From: CAIUSP01 sp964594365 | Lineage (GTDB): Bacteria; Actinomycetota; Thermoleophilia; Solirubrobacterales; 70-9 | Direction of reading: 5' to 3' | NCBI GenBank assembly: GCA_964594365.1 | Contig: CAZQMB010000013.1 | Span: 1 to 29,121, forward strand | DNA length: 29,121 nt | Part shown: positions 15,319 to 23,111 of the stretch, one piece after another | How positions within the stretch are numbered: the first letter of the stretch is position 1 | How the letters are laid out: every line of letters begins with the position of its first letter | The notes under the pieces: generated by a model | The model's database searches: none | What the model was told of the DNA's origin: nothing | Seen by the model: only the letters and a program-made list of their open reading frames with translations | Translations under genes and position numbers: made by a program

Positions 15319-16176
15319 GTGGATCGAAACAGAACGAAAAAGGGAATCTCGAGCAGGCTCCGTGCGGGTACCGCAGGGCTCGTTTGCCTGCTCTGCCTCG
15401 GTGCGGGCTCTGCGAGTGCCGGAGCCGCAGGTGTCATCACCCCAGGCGAGCCGAAGATCACCGATGTCACCTGCCTCAGCAAATGCATCAAGACACGGGT
15501 CGGAATAGCGGGTTCGACGGTGAAGATCCTCGGAGACGACCTCGGCCAGGTCGAGGCAGTCTCCTTCCAGACCAGAGACGAAACGAGGGTCACGGACCGT
15601 TCGCCAACGGTCCGACAGGACGGCGTGGTCCTCTCGAAGATCCCCCAGGGAGCGGTGAGCGGAACCATCAGGGTGATAGACCTGTACGAGCAGAAGGCCG
15701 ACTCCACGGTGGTGTTCAAAATCGGGACCAAGAAGGACCTCGAAGAGGCCCAGTCAGGTTGGATATTCCCCGTCAGGGGGCCGCACACGTATGGAGACGG
15801 GATCGGCGCGGACCGGGGAGATCACTCCCATCAGGGTCAGGACATCCTTGCTGACTGCGGCACACGACTGGTTGCCGCGAGGGGCGGGAAGGTCGAATAC
15901 AACGCGTATCAGGCATCGGGTGCTGGCTACTACGTGGTCATCGACGGTGCCGAGACTCCGTACGACTTCGTCTACATGCACCTGGCCAAACGCTCGCCGA
16001 TCAAGGAAGGATCCACGGTCACCACAGGACAGAAGATCGGCGTGGTCGGCACGACTGGCTCCTCGTCAGCTTGCCACCTCCACTTCGAGGTCTGGACGGC
16101 ACCGGGTTGGTACAACGGAGGCACCTTCAGCAAGAGAGTGACCAAGATGCTCAAGGAGTGGGACAGCTTCTCCTGA
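15319..16176 (+). CDS. Secreted M23 (LytM-type) peptidoglycan metallopeptidase with TIG-like domain
   Basis: A 285-residue exported protein. The signal peptide covers about residues 1-37 (basic start, hydrophobic 18-29, SASAGA cleavage region). Residues 45-137 look like an IPT/TIG immunoglobulin-like domain (GSTVKILGDDLGQVEAVSF...GTIRVIDL). The M23 domain follows with all zinc and catalytic residues: His171-x3-Asp175 (HQGQD), His221 (YMHL) and His253-Leu-His255 (CHLHFEV). It would cut peptide cross-links in peptidoglycan. GTG 15319 has GGAAAA just upstream and lies directly after the riboswitch, so c-di-AMP should control its level. It is convergent with guaA. Confidence 0.94.
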   Translation: MDRNRTKKGISSRLRAGTAGLVCLLCLGAGSASAGAAGVITPGEPKITDVTCLSKCIKTRVGIAGSTVKILGDDLGQVEAVSFQTRDETRVTDRSPTVRQDGVVLSKIPQGAVSGTIRVIDLYEQKADSTVVFKIGTKKDLEEAQSGWIFPVRGPHTYGDGIGADRGDHSHQGQDILADCGTRLVAARGGKVEYNAYQASGAGYYVVIDGAETPYDFVYMHLAKRSPIKEGSTVTTGQKIGVVGTTGSSSACHLHFEVWTAPGWYNGGTFSKRVTKMLKEWDSFS

Positions 16177-16183
16177 CTTCCGA

Positions 16184-16204
16184 GGCCCGAACCGGACTCG
16201 GGCT
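16184..16204. terminator. Hairpin between convergent M23 and guaA genes
   Basis: GCCCGA and TCGGGC form a 6-7 bp stem with a seven-base loop in the 27-bp gap between the two stops. There is no T-tract on either side, so it is only a possible bidirectional terminator. Confidence 0.35.
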
Positions 16205-17811
16205 CACTCCCACTCGATGGTGGCCGGCGGCTTGGATGAGACATCCAAGGCGACCCTGTTCACGCCTGGTACCTCGTTGATGATCCTGCTCGAGACCTTC
16301 TCGAGGAGGTCATAGGGGAGGCGGGCCCAATCAGCGGTCATCGCATCGTCCGATGTGACCGCGCGGATCACGATCGGGTACGCGTAGGAACGCTCATCGC
16401 CCTGGACTCCGACCGACCTGACCACCGGCAGGACGCAGAAAGACTGCCACAGGGTCCGGTAGAGGTCCGCCGCTCGAACCTCTTCCTGCAGGATCGCATC
16501 GGCCTCGCGCAGTATGTCGAGCCGCTCACGAGTGACCTCACCGCCGACGATCCTGATCCCGAGACCCGGGCCCGGGAACGGCTGGCGCCAGACGAAACGC
16601 TCGGGGAGACCCATCTCGGCCGCGACCGCTCTGACCTCGTCCTTGAAGAGAGTTCTCAGCGGTTCCACCAGATCGAACTCGAGATCCTCCGGCAGACCGC
16701 CGACGTTGTGATGGGACTTGATGGTCGAGGCCGCGTGGCCGTCGCCTCCAGACTCGATCACATCCGAGTAGAGGGTCCCCTGGACCAGATAGTCGGCATC
16801 GGCGATCTTCGCTGCCTCCTCCTCGAAAACCCTGATGAACTCCTCTCCGATGATCTTGCGTTTGCGCTCGGGTTCGGTCTCTCCCGCGAGCTTCTCGAGG
16901 AATCTGTCAGAGGCATCGACATGGATCAGCGGAACGTGCAACTGGTCGCGGAAAGCGGTCACTACCTGCTCAGCCTCGTCCTTCCGCATCATGCCGTGGT
17001 CGACGAAGACGCAGGTGAGTTGGTCACCGATCGCCTTGTGCACCAGCAGCGCCGCCGTCGCCGAATCGACCCCACCAGAGAGTCCGCAGATCGCGTGCCC
17101 CTCTCCTACCTGTGCGGCTATCGCCTCGACCTGTTCGGAGATCACCGAGGCCGGCGACCATTCCTCGGTACAGCCTGCGATATCGCGAAGGAACCGCGTG
17201 AGGATCTCCGTTCCGTACGGGGTATGGACTACCTCTGGGTGGAACTGGATGCCGTAAAGACCTCTTGCCGGATCCTCACAGGCTGCAACCGGCGACTCAG
17301 GGCTCGACGCGAGGGCTGCGAATCCAGGCGGCGGCTCGAACACCGTGTCCCGGTGACTCATCCAGCATTGCTGGGTGGCCGGGGTCCCCGCCATCAGCCT
17401 CCCGGGCTCCGACACCTCGAGTGCGGTCCGACCGAACTCCCCTGCCTCCGCCTGTTCGACGCGTCCTCCGAGCTCGTGGACCATTAGCTGCATGCCGTAA
17501 CAGATCCCCAGCACCGGGACACCGAGTTCGAGGAGTTCGGGGCGCAGAGCGGGTGCACCTTCGGCATAGACCGAGGCCGGACCGCCCGAGAGGACGAGGG
17601 CCTTCGGCTTCCGGGACTGGATCTGCTCTACCGGCACATCGTGAGGAAGGAGCTCGCTGAACACACCGCACTCCCGGATCCGGCGAGCGATCAACTGCGA
17701 GTACTGACCGCCGAAATCGAGGACCAGAACCTCCTCGTGGGACGAAGGGCCAGCGGGAACCGGGTCCGCATCCGCGCCAGCCGTGGCGGCGGGAGCGGAG
17801 CCCTCAGTCAT
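16204..17811 (-). CDS. guaA: GMP synthase (glutamine-hydrolysing)
   Basis: A 535-residue enzyme converting XMP to GMP. The class I glutamine amidotransferase domain has VLDFGGQYSQLIARRIRE (30-47), nucleophile Cys104 in GICYGMQLM and the His/Glu pair in IQFHPEVVHT near 190. The ATP-pyrophosphatase domain has the P-loop GLSGGVDSATAALL near residue 245, and the C-terminal dimerisation domain ends in ISSKPPATIEWE-type sequence (DVSSKPPATIEWE). The first 24 residues are an extra Ala/Pro-rich extension. ATG 17811 overlaps the end of guaB3 by 8 bp, so the two are co-translated; together they encode consecutive steps IMP to XMP to GMP if GuaB3 is active. Confidence 0.97.
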   Translation of the reverse strand: MTEGSAPAATAGADADPVPAGPSSHEEVLVLDFGGQYSQLIARRIRECGVFSELLPHDVPVEQIQSRKPKALVLSGGPASVYAEGAPALRPELLELGVPVLGICYGMQLMVHELGGRVEQAEAGEFGRTALEVSEPGRLMAGTPATQQCWMSHRDTVFEPPPGFAALASSPESPVAACEDPARGLYGIQFHPEVVHTPYGTEILTRFLRDIAGCTEEWSPASVISEQVEAIAAQVGEGHAICGLSGGVDSATAALLVHKAIGDQLTCVFVDHGMMRKDEAEQVVTAFRDQLHVPLIHVDASDRFLEKLAGETEPERKRKIIGEEFIRVFEEEAAKIADADYLVQGTLYSDVIESGGDGHAASTIKSHHNVGGLPEDLEFDLVEPLRTLFKDEVRAVAAEMGLPERFVWRQPFPGPGLGIRIVGGEVTRERLDILREADAILQEEVRAADLYRTLWQSFCVLPVVRSVGVQGDERSYAYPIVIRAVTSDDAMTADWARLPYDLLEKVSSRIINEVPGVNRVALDVSSKPPATIEWE

Positions 17812-19009
17812 CGTCGGCGGCTACCCCTGCGGCAACGGCCGCCCGACCGTTCGAGCCCATGCCGACGGACTGCTGGCGCTGAAGGGCTTTCCCTTCGGAC
17901 TGCAGGGCAGGGGCGACCATGACCTCGGCCCGGTGGAAAGCGGGGATGTCTTCGTAACCACAGGTCGCCATCGAGGTGCGCAGAGCACCCATCAGATTGA
18001 AGGTCCCGTCGTTCTCTCTGGCAGGCCCCAGCAGGATCTCCTCGAGGGTGCCGTCCTGGTGGGTCGCCACTCTGGTCCCCCTCGGCAGCGACGGATGGAA
18101 GGTCGCCATCCCCCAGTGGAATCCACGGCCGGGAGCTTCCTTGCCCCTGGCCAACGGCGAACCGATCATCACGGCGTCGGCGCCACACGCGATCGCCTTG
18201 GAGATGTCGCCGCCGTTACGCATACCGCCGTCAGCGATCACGTTGCAGTACTGGCCGGTCTCCATCATGTGCTGGCTCCTGGCGGCAGCCACATCGGCGA
18301 TCGCGGTTGCCTGAGGGACGCCGATTCCCAGAACCCCCCGGGTGGTGCAGGCTGCCCCGGGACCGACGCCGACCAGAACCCCGACGGCGCCGGTGCGCAT
18401 CAGATGGAGACCCGTGTTGTACGAGGCGCAGCCACCCACCACGCAGGGAATGGGTAGACCGCCGATGAACTCCTTGAGGTTCAGTGGTTCGGAGGCGTTG
18501 GAGACATGCTCCGCCGAGATCACGGTCCCCTGGATGACCAGGATGTCGAGTCCGGCGTCGAGGGCCTCCTGATGCCACGAGGTCACCTTCTGGGGTGTGA
18601 GCGAACCGCAAGCGACGGCCCCCATCGCCTTGATCTCCTCGACCCGCTTGCCGATGAGTTCGGGCTTGACCGGTTCGGCATATATCTCCTGCATCATCCG
18701 CGTCGCCTTCTCCACCGGCGCCTCGGAGATCTCCTGAAGCCGCTCGTCCGCGTCCTCGTACCTGCACCAGATGCCCTCGAGGTTGAGCACGGCCAACCCG
18801 CCGAGTTTCCCGATCACACCTGCGGTCTCGGGGCTGACCACACCGTCCATCGCTGAAGCCAGCAGGGGCAACTCGAAGCGGTAAGGCCCGAGGGTCCAGG
18901 TGATGTCGATCTCGTCGGGGTCGCGGGTCCGTCGGGAGGGGACGATCGCGATGTCGTCGAAGCCGTAGGCTCGGCGGGCCTTCTTTCCTCTTCCGATTTC
19001 TACTTCCAC
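17804..19009 (-). CDS. guaB3: GuaB3-type IMP dehydrogenase family protein
   Basis: A 401-residue TIM-barrel protein of the IMPDH/GMP reductase family without the usual CBS pair. It matches the actinobacterial GuaB3 type: YGFDDIAIVPSRRTRDPDEID (15-35), PLLASAMDGV (48-57), and the catalytic loop GVGPGAACTTRGVLGIG (214-230) with Cys221 and Thr222. ADGGMRNGGDISKAIACGADAVMIG is the phosphate-binding end of the barrel. GuaB3 was long labelled a putative IMPDH; the intact Cys-Thr and overlap with guaA suggest it does make XMP, but GMP reductase-like activity cannot be excluded. GTG 19009 has TAGGGT six bases upstream and no Shine-Dalgarno. A canonical CBS-containing guaB is not in this window. Confidence 0.92.
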   Translation of the reverse strand: MEVEIGRGKKARRAYGFDDIAIVPSRRTRDPDEIDITWTLGPYRFELPLLASAMDGVVSPETAGVIGKLGGLAVLNLEGIWCRYEDADERLQEISEAPVEKATRMMQEIYAEPVKPELIGKRVEEIKAMGAVACGSLTPQKVTSWHQEALDAGLDILVIQGTVISAEHVSNASEPLNLKEFIGGLPIPCVVGGCASYNTGLHLMRTGAVGVLVGVGPGAACTTRGVLGIGVPQATAIADVAAARSQHMMETGQYCNVIADGGMRNGGDISKAIACGADAVMIGSPLARGKEAPGRGFHWGMATFHPSLPRGTRVATHQDGTLEEILLGPARENDGTFNLMGALRTSMATCGYEDIPAFHRAEVMVAPALQSEGKALQRQQSVGMGSNGRAAVAAGVAADDD

Positions 19010-19015
19010 GCCGCC

Positions 19016-19021
19016 ACCCTA
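19016..19021 (-). promoter_or_regulatory. Leaderless-type -10 box for guaB3-guaA
   Basis: TAGGGT on the minus strand, six bases before GTG 19009. An 8-bp palindrome GAACGTTC (19023-19030) abuts it upstream and could be an operator, though 8 bp alone is weak. Confidence 0.5.
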
Positions 19022-19037
19022 TGAACGTTCGCGGACG

Positions 19038-19060
19038 AAAAAACCCCGGCAGGCCGGGGC
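19038..19060 (-). terminator. Rho-independent terminator
   Basis: On the minus strand CCCCGG-CCTG-CCGGGG is followed by six T. It ends transcription coming from the LysM/D,D-carboxypeptidase/sugar kinase genes before the guaB3 promoter. It is the only canonical intrinsic terminator I found in the window. Confidence 0.85.
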
Positions 19061-19159
19061 GAGACAGAGGTGGAGCCGAGCGATCCGAACTGATGTGGGA
19101 GTTGGTCGATCAACTTGGATCGATCATAACAATCGCCTTCCGGCTCCTCCCGAGATTCG

Positions 19160-20116
19160 TCAGGTAACAGGAGCGGGTGCAACGCTCTGGATCTCGACCG
19201 AGGGCACCAGCCGCTCGACCTCAGCCGCATCCACCGTGCCAGCACCGAAATGCTGGGTCGACTCGGCGCCGCACGCGACGGCGTATCTGAGGCAATCCTC
19301 AGGGGTCGCACCGTCGTAGCGGCGCGCGACGAACCCCGCGAGGAGGGCATCCCCCGATCCGACGGTCGACACGGGATCCAACTCCGGAGCGGAGACCTCC
19401 CATACCTCACGCCCACCTTCTGTCCCGAGTGATGCAACGCATCCGCGTTCGCTCGTGATCAGCGCCTCCCGAGCACCCAGAGAGATCAACTCGTCAAGTC
19501 CAGCCACCATCTCGCTGCGGTCAGCGAACTCGTGACCGACTACCTCCTCAGCCTCGAGTTGATTCGGAGTCACCGCCTGTGGCCTGGACTTCAAGCCGAC
19601 GCTGAGTGGCTCGCCCTCGGCGTCGAGGATCGTCTCCACGCCGAGCGCATTGAGCTCCGAGACGAGATCGCCACAGAACTCCGGTGGGACCGACGGAGGG
19701 AGACTGCCCGCGATCACGCAGATCCTTGCGCCCCTGGCGAGATACATCAGCTTCTCACGGAAACGCTCGAGTTCCTCCTCGGTGACATCCGGGCCACGTT
19801 CGTTGATCTCGGTCTGCTCGCCCGTGGTGGGGTCGACAACAGCGAGGTTCGTTCGGGAGTCCCCGTTGATCCAGGTGAAATCGGTGAGGATGGACTCTTC
19901 CGCGAGTCGTTCCATCAACCGCGCACCGGTGGGTCCACCTGCCAGACCGGTGGCTATGACCGGGCGACCGAGGAGCATCAGACTCCTCGCGATATTCACG
20001 CCTTTACCCCCAGCGAAGGTGCTGGCTTCCACCGCCCGGTGACGATGGCCCTGTCGGAAGCTCGGCACGGCGACGGTGCGATCGATTGCGGCGTTGAGGG
20101 TGACGGTGAGGATCAT
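19160..20116 (-). CDS. PfkB-family sugar-phosphate kinase, 1-phosphofructokinase type
   Basis: A 318-residue ribokinase-fold enzyme. The N-terminus MILTVTLNAAIDRTV and the first PfkB signature FAGGKGVNIARSL (34-46) are those of 1-phosphofructokinase (FruK) and tagatose-6-phosphate kinase (LacC); the second signature STVGSGDALLAGF carries the catalytic Asp near residue 250. FruK phosphorylates fructose-1-phosphate to the 1,6-bisphosphate. No fructose PTS or regulator genes are nearby, so substrate could be fructose-1-P, tagatose-6-P or fructose-6-P. ATG 20116 overlaps the stop of the carboxypeptidase gene (ATGA). A 150-bp gap with a terminator follows. Confidence 0.9.
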   Translation of the reverse strand: MILTVTLNAAIDRTVAVPSFRQGHRHRAVEASTFAGGKGVNIARSLMLLGRPVIATGLAGGPTGARLMERLAEESILTDFTWINGDSRTNLAVVDPTTGEQTEINERGPDVTEEELERFREKLMYLARGARICVIAGSLPPSVPPEFCGDLVSELNALGVETILDAEGEPLSVGLKSRPQAVTPNQLEAEEVVGHEFADRSEMVAGLDELISLGAREALITSERGCVASLGTEGGREVWEVSAPELDPVSTVGSGDALLAGFVARRYDGATPEDCLRYAVACGAESTQHFGAGTVDAAEVERLVPSVEIQSVAPAPVT

Positions 20117-21480
20117 GGCTGGCGGTTGGCATTATCGCCCCTGCGGGACCGATTGCGGAAGATCAGGATGATTCCGACTAGCAAAACCACGAATCCGATG
20201 GGTATGAGGACGAGCGGTGAGAGAGCAAGCGCCTTGACCTTCTCTCCGAGGGTGGCGGCCGGGGCGGCTGTGCCGGTGAGCAGCGGAGCGGACGCCGCCG
20301 GCTCGCCGTCGACCGTGACGGTAACGCGCCCTACCCTCTGATCCTCGGCGACCGGACCGACCAACTCGTCCGGTGAGTCGGCCTCGACCCTGACCACTTG
20401 GTCGGCCCGGATCAGAACCGGGAGGGTCTCGCCCGCAACTAGGGGTATCCGGGAATCGCGGTAATCGAGTCCACTCGAGACCACCTGCTCACCCCTGGTC
20501 ACGGGAACCTCCTTGCGGTATCGGGAGAACCCCCACCCGAGCAACTCCAAGCTGGCCTCGTTCCTGGCGGATTCGCTCGGAGTGCCGAGAACCACAGAGA
20601 TCAGCGTGGTGTTGTCGCGGGTCCCCGATGCGACCAGGTTGTACCCGGCGCTGCTGGTGTAACCGGTCTTGACGCCGCTCACCCAAGGCTTGGTGAGCAC
20701 GAGGCTGTTGCGGTTGAGCAGCCTGAGCTTGCGGCCGCCCGATCTGACCGTTCGGCTCTCGGTATCGACGATCTTCGAGAGCAGCGAGACGCCGAGCACG
20801 GCCCTGGCCAGCTCGGCGAGATCACGAGCGCTCGAATAGTTACCTCGCTCGTCGAGGCCGATCGGCGTCGAGAAGCTCGTGTGCACCAACCCGAGGTCTC
20901 GCGCGCTTGCGTTCATCTCCGCGACGAAACCCCTCTCGGTGAAAGGCTTGATCCTCGAGACGGCATAGGCCGCATCGTTGCCGCTCGGCAGCAGGAGCGC
21001 ATAGAGCAGATCTCTCACCGATATCCGATCTCCGCCTTCGAGGCCCGCGAGCGACTCACCCGGTGAGGCCCGGTATCCCGCGATCCGAACGACATCTCGA
21101 GGCTCGAAGAGCTGACTCGCCACATACGCGGTCATCATCTTCGTGGTGCTCGCGATCAGCCGTTCGGAGTCCGCCGATCGAGCGGCGAGTACCTCTCCAT
21201 CCCGCGCATCGATCAGCACCCAGGCTTTCGCGTCGACCTTCGGAGGCTTCGTTCCGTAACGCGGACGGTCGGACTCCTTGCGCTGCTTCTCATTGGTCGC
21301 CTTAGCTGAATCCTGCTTGTCGCCTCGCTGCTGTGCCGCGTCGGCTGATCCGAGGAGGACCACCGCGAAGATCGCTAGGCATGCGACGAGGCAACTGGAG
21401 ACGAGCAGAGGAAGCGCGAATCGCCGACCCGCGGTCGACCCGCCGCTGGCGCGGACGCTGCTGCGAGAGCCGGGACTCAC
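20113..21480 (-). CDS. D-alanyl-D-alanine carboxypeptidase (penicillin-binding, S11 family)
   Basis: A 455-residue DacA/DacF-like low-molecular-weight PBP that trims the terminal D-Ala of peptidoglycan stem peptides. The catalytic motifs are complete: S111-T-T-K114, S166-G-N168 and K271-T-G. A signal/anchor helix covers residues about 22-48, a Lys/Glu-rich linker 50-80, and a C-terminal membrane helix (about 420-442, IPIGFVVLLVGIILIF) is followed by basic residues, so the enzyme is anchored with its domain outside. GTG 21480 has the Shine-Dalgarno AAGGGG five bases upstream, starting right at the LysM gene's stop. Confidence 0.95.
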   Translation of the reverse strand: MSPGSRSSVRASGGSTAGRRFALPLLVSSCLVACLAIFAVVLLGSADAAQQRGDKQDSAKATNEKQRKESDRPRYGTKPPKVDAKAWVLIDARDGEVLAARSADSERLIASTTKMMTAYVASQLFEPRDVVRIAGYRASPGESLAGLEGGDRISVRDLLYALLLPSGNDAAYAVSRIKPFTERGFVAEMNASARDLGLVHTSFSTPIGLDERGNYSSARDLAELARAVLGVSLLSKIVDTESRTVRSGGRKLRLLNRNSLVLTKPWVSGVKTGYTSSAGYNLVASGTRDNTTLISVVLGTPSESARNEASLELLGWGFSRYRKEVPVTRGEQVVSSGLDYRDSRIPLVAGETLPVLIRADQVVRVEADSPDELVGPVAEDQRVGRVTVTVDGEPAASAPLLTGTAAPAATLGEKVKALALSPLVLIPIGFVVLLVGIILIFRNRSRRGDNANRQP

Positions 21481-21490
21481 ACGATCCCCT

Positions 21491-21829
21491 TCAGCGCAGC
21501 CTGATCTTCTCGCCGATGACGAGAGTCTGCGGATCCAGTTGGGGGTTCAGTTCCTGGAGAGTCTCCTGTGGCACACCCGTAGCAGCGGAGATGAGGATCA
21601 GGGTGTCTCCCTCCTTGACGATGTAGAACCCCTTCGCTACCGCGCGCTCACCTGCTGCGGTGGTGGGTTCGGTGCTGGTCTGCGGGGCGGGCGTCACCAG
21701 GTCGTCCGACCCGGAGGAACCGGAATCCCCACCGCCGACGGCGAAGATCGCGAGGACCGCTACGAAAACGGCGATCAGGGTCAATATCGCTGCGACACGG
21801 GCTACCTGACTGTTCGCACGGCTATCCAT
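21491..21829 (-). CDS. Membrane-anchored LysM-domain protein
   Basis: A 112-residue protein with a short cytoplasmic start, one membrane helix (about 10-30, VARVAAILTLIAVFVAVLAI), a Gly/Ser/Thr-rich linker, and one LysM module at about 66-112 (GFYIVKEGDTLILISAATGV...LNPQLDPQTLVIGEKIRLR). LysM binds GlcNAc-containing glycans such as peptidoglycan. It has no catalytic domain, so it may be a wall-tethering partner for the D,D-carboxypeptidase encoded 10 bp downstream. ATG 21829 is preceded at 8 bases by TACCAT and lacks a Shine-Dalgarno. Confidence 0.9.
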   Translation of the reverse strand: MDSRANSQVARVAAILTLIAVFVAVLAIFAVGGGDSGSSGSDDLVTPAPQTSTEPTTAAGERAVAKGFYIVKEGDTLILISAATGVPQETLQELNPQLDPQTLVIGEKIRLR

Positions 21830-21837
21830 GGCGACCG

Positions 21838-21843
21838 ATGGTA
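21838..21843 (-). promoter_or_regulatory. Leaderless-type -10 box for LysM/carboxypeptidase/kinase genes
   Basis: TACCAT on the minus strand, eight bases before ATG 21829, within the 42-bp gap after pyrF. Confidence 0.45.
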
Positions 21844-21871
21844 AACCCGGCGTAAGCGGCCAATCACCTCT

Positions 21872-22762
21872 TCAGGCAGTGAGACTCCAGAGAGTGTCCC
21901 TCAGCTCCTCGGCGGCGGCGGCGGGGTCGGGGGCCCCGGCGATCGATCTCGACGAGGGCACGAGGATCGACGCCGGCTTACCGGGCGCCAGAGCCGACAC
22001 CAGGTCCTCGGGTTCGCCTCCCTGAGCACCAACACCCGGGAGCAGGAAGATCGAGCGGGGCATCAATTCCCGCAACCGTGCCATGTGCTCCGGCGCAGTA
22101 GCCCCGATGACCGCACCCATCCCGCTGAGGCCGGATTCCCCGCCCGCGAGAGCCTCGGCCCGTTCGTCGACCAGAGCAGCGAGCCTCTCGTGTAGCGGCT
22201 CGGCATCGCCCTCCGAGTCCTGGATAGCGACAGCTCCGGGGTTGGAGGTCCGGACCAGAGCGAAGATTCCTGCTCCCGCCGGTGCGGCCGCGTCTACGAA
22301 AGTGTCGAGCGAGTCCCCGCCCAGCAACGGGTTCACCGTGAAGGAGTCCGCAGCCAACCCCTCTACATCGCCCCACGGGGTCGCGGTCGAACCCACCATG
22401 GACTGCCCGTAGGCCGCTGCAGAGATCGGCACGTCGCCGCGCTTGCCGTCCACGACGGTCAGCAGCCCAGCCTCCCGGGCACCATCGAGAACGCTGGCGA
22501 GAGCCGACCAGCCCGGGGGTCCCAACCGTTCGAAGCAGGCCACCTGAGGTTTCACCGCAACGCAGGAACCGCCCGCTGACTCGATCAGATCGAGACAGTG
22601 AGTGGCCACCGCATTGGCGGCCCGCTCAGCAGGCGTGTCGCCGGCCGGTTCCGGGCCACCATGCAGCGCAGCGGGATCAGGGTCCAGTCCAAGGCAGACC
22701 TGACTGCGACGCTCTGCCGTGAGCGCCGCCAGCCGGTCGGAGAAGGGCCCGATCGCGGGCAG
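21872..22762 (-). CDS. pyrF: Orotidine 5'-phosphate decarboxylase (type 2), probable CTG start
   Basis: A roughly 296-residue type 2 OMP decarboxylase making UMP. The catalytic array is D105-G-K107-R-G-D110 in VVDGKRGDVPISA. The N-terminal conserved block PFSDRLAALTAERRSQVCLGLDPDP lies at 22699-22747, upstream of the first GTG (22609), so a start at 22609 would delete the first beta strand and substrate-binding Asp of VCLGLDPDP. Between this block and the HU stop there is no in-frame ATG, GTG or TTG. The best candidate is CTG 22762, eight bases after AAGGGGGG, the last codons of HU. ATC 22753 is another non-standard option. Coupling to HU termination is likely. Confidence 0.88.
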   Translation of the reverse strand: MPAIGPFSDRLAALTAERRSQVCLGLDPDPAALHGGPEPAGDTPAERAANAVATHCLDLIESAGGSCVAVKPQVACFERLGPPGWSALASVLDGAREAGLLTVVDGKRGDVPISAAAYGQSMVGSTATPWGDVEGLAADSFTVNPLLGGDSLDTFVDAAAPAGAGIFALVRTSNPGAVAIQDSEGDAEPLHERLAALVDERAEALAGGESGLSGMGAVIGATAPEHMARLRELMPRSIFLLPGVGAQGGEPEDLVSALAPGKPASILVPSSRSIAGAPDPAAAAEELRDTLWSLTA

Positions 22763-22766
22763 GGAG

Positions 22767-23048
22767 CTAACCCCCCTTGACGATCTGCTTCAGCTTGGAA
22801 CCCGCGGAGAACCGCGGAACCTTGCCGCCCTGAATCATGATCCTCTCACCGGTGCGAGGGTTGACACCCTGCCGGGACTTGCGCTCAGCAACGCTGAACT
22901 TCCCGAAACCGGTGAACGTGACGGACCCGCCGGCACGAAGAACGTCCGTAACCGTGTCGAGAACCGCATGGAGCGCCTCATCTGCTTCCTTCTTGCTCCC
23001 CATGCGGGAATCGCGGGCCAACTGCTCTATGAACTCGGCTTTCGTCAT
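22767..23048 (-). CDS. HU-family nucleoid DNA-binding protein
   Basis: A 93-residue histone-like protein, normal HU length. Recognisable are MTKAEFIEQLARDS, VTFTGFGKFSVAERKSRQG (45-63), NPRTGERIMIQGGKVPRFSAG (65-85) with the DNA-intercalating NP in the beta arm. It bends and compacts DNA as a dimer. ATG 23048 has a perfect Shine-Dalgarno, AAGGAGG, five bases upstream, the strongest in the window, which suits a highly expressed protein. No C-terminal Lys/Pro-rich tail of the mycobacterial type is present. The pyrF frame follows immediately. Confidence 0.96.
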   Translation of the reverse strand: MTKAEFIEQLARDSRMGSKKEADEALHAVLDTVTDVLRAGGSVTFTGFGKFSVAERKSRQGVNPRTGERIMIQGGKVPRFSAGSKLKQIVKGG

Positions 23049-23077
23049 CTAATCCTCCTTCAGTTTGGAGTCGCGAA

Positions 23078-23083
23078 ACCGTA
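23078..23083 (-). promoter_or_regulatory. Probable -10 box of the HU gene
   Basis: TACGGT on the minus strand, 29 bases before ATG 23048, leaving room for a leader of about 22 nt with the AAGGAGG site. A near-palindrome rich in CGCC/GGCG lies just upstream (23090-23103). Confidence 0.35.
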
Positions 23084-23111
23084 ACAACGCCTCCGGCGGC
23101 GAAAATCCGCT

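Noticed and set aside
19072..19147. tRNA gene suggested by a 7-bp acceptor-like pairing spaced 76 nt
   Set aside because: The T-arm (expected GTTCGAATC flanked by a 5-bp stem) and the D-arm do not fold correctly, and the invariant bases are missing; kept only as a possible structured RNA.
22609..22611. GTG 22609 as the start of pyrF
   Set aside because: It would remove 51 residues including the conserved VCLGLDPDP strand; the upstream frame is clearly coding.
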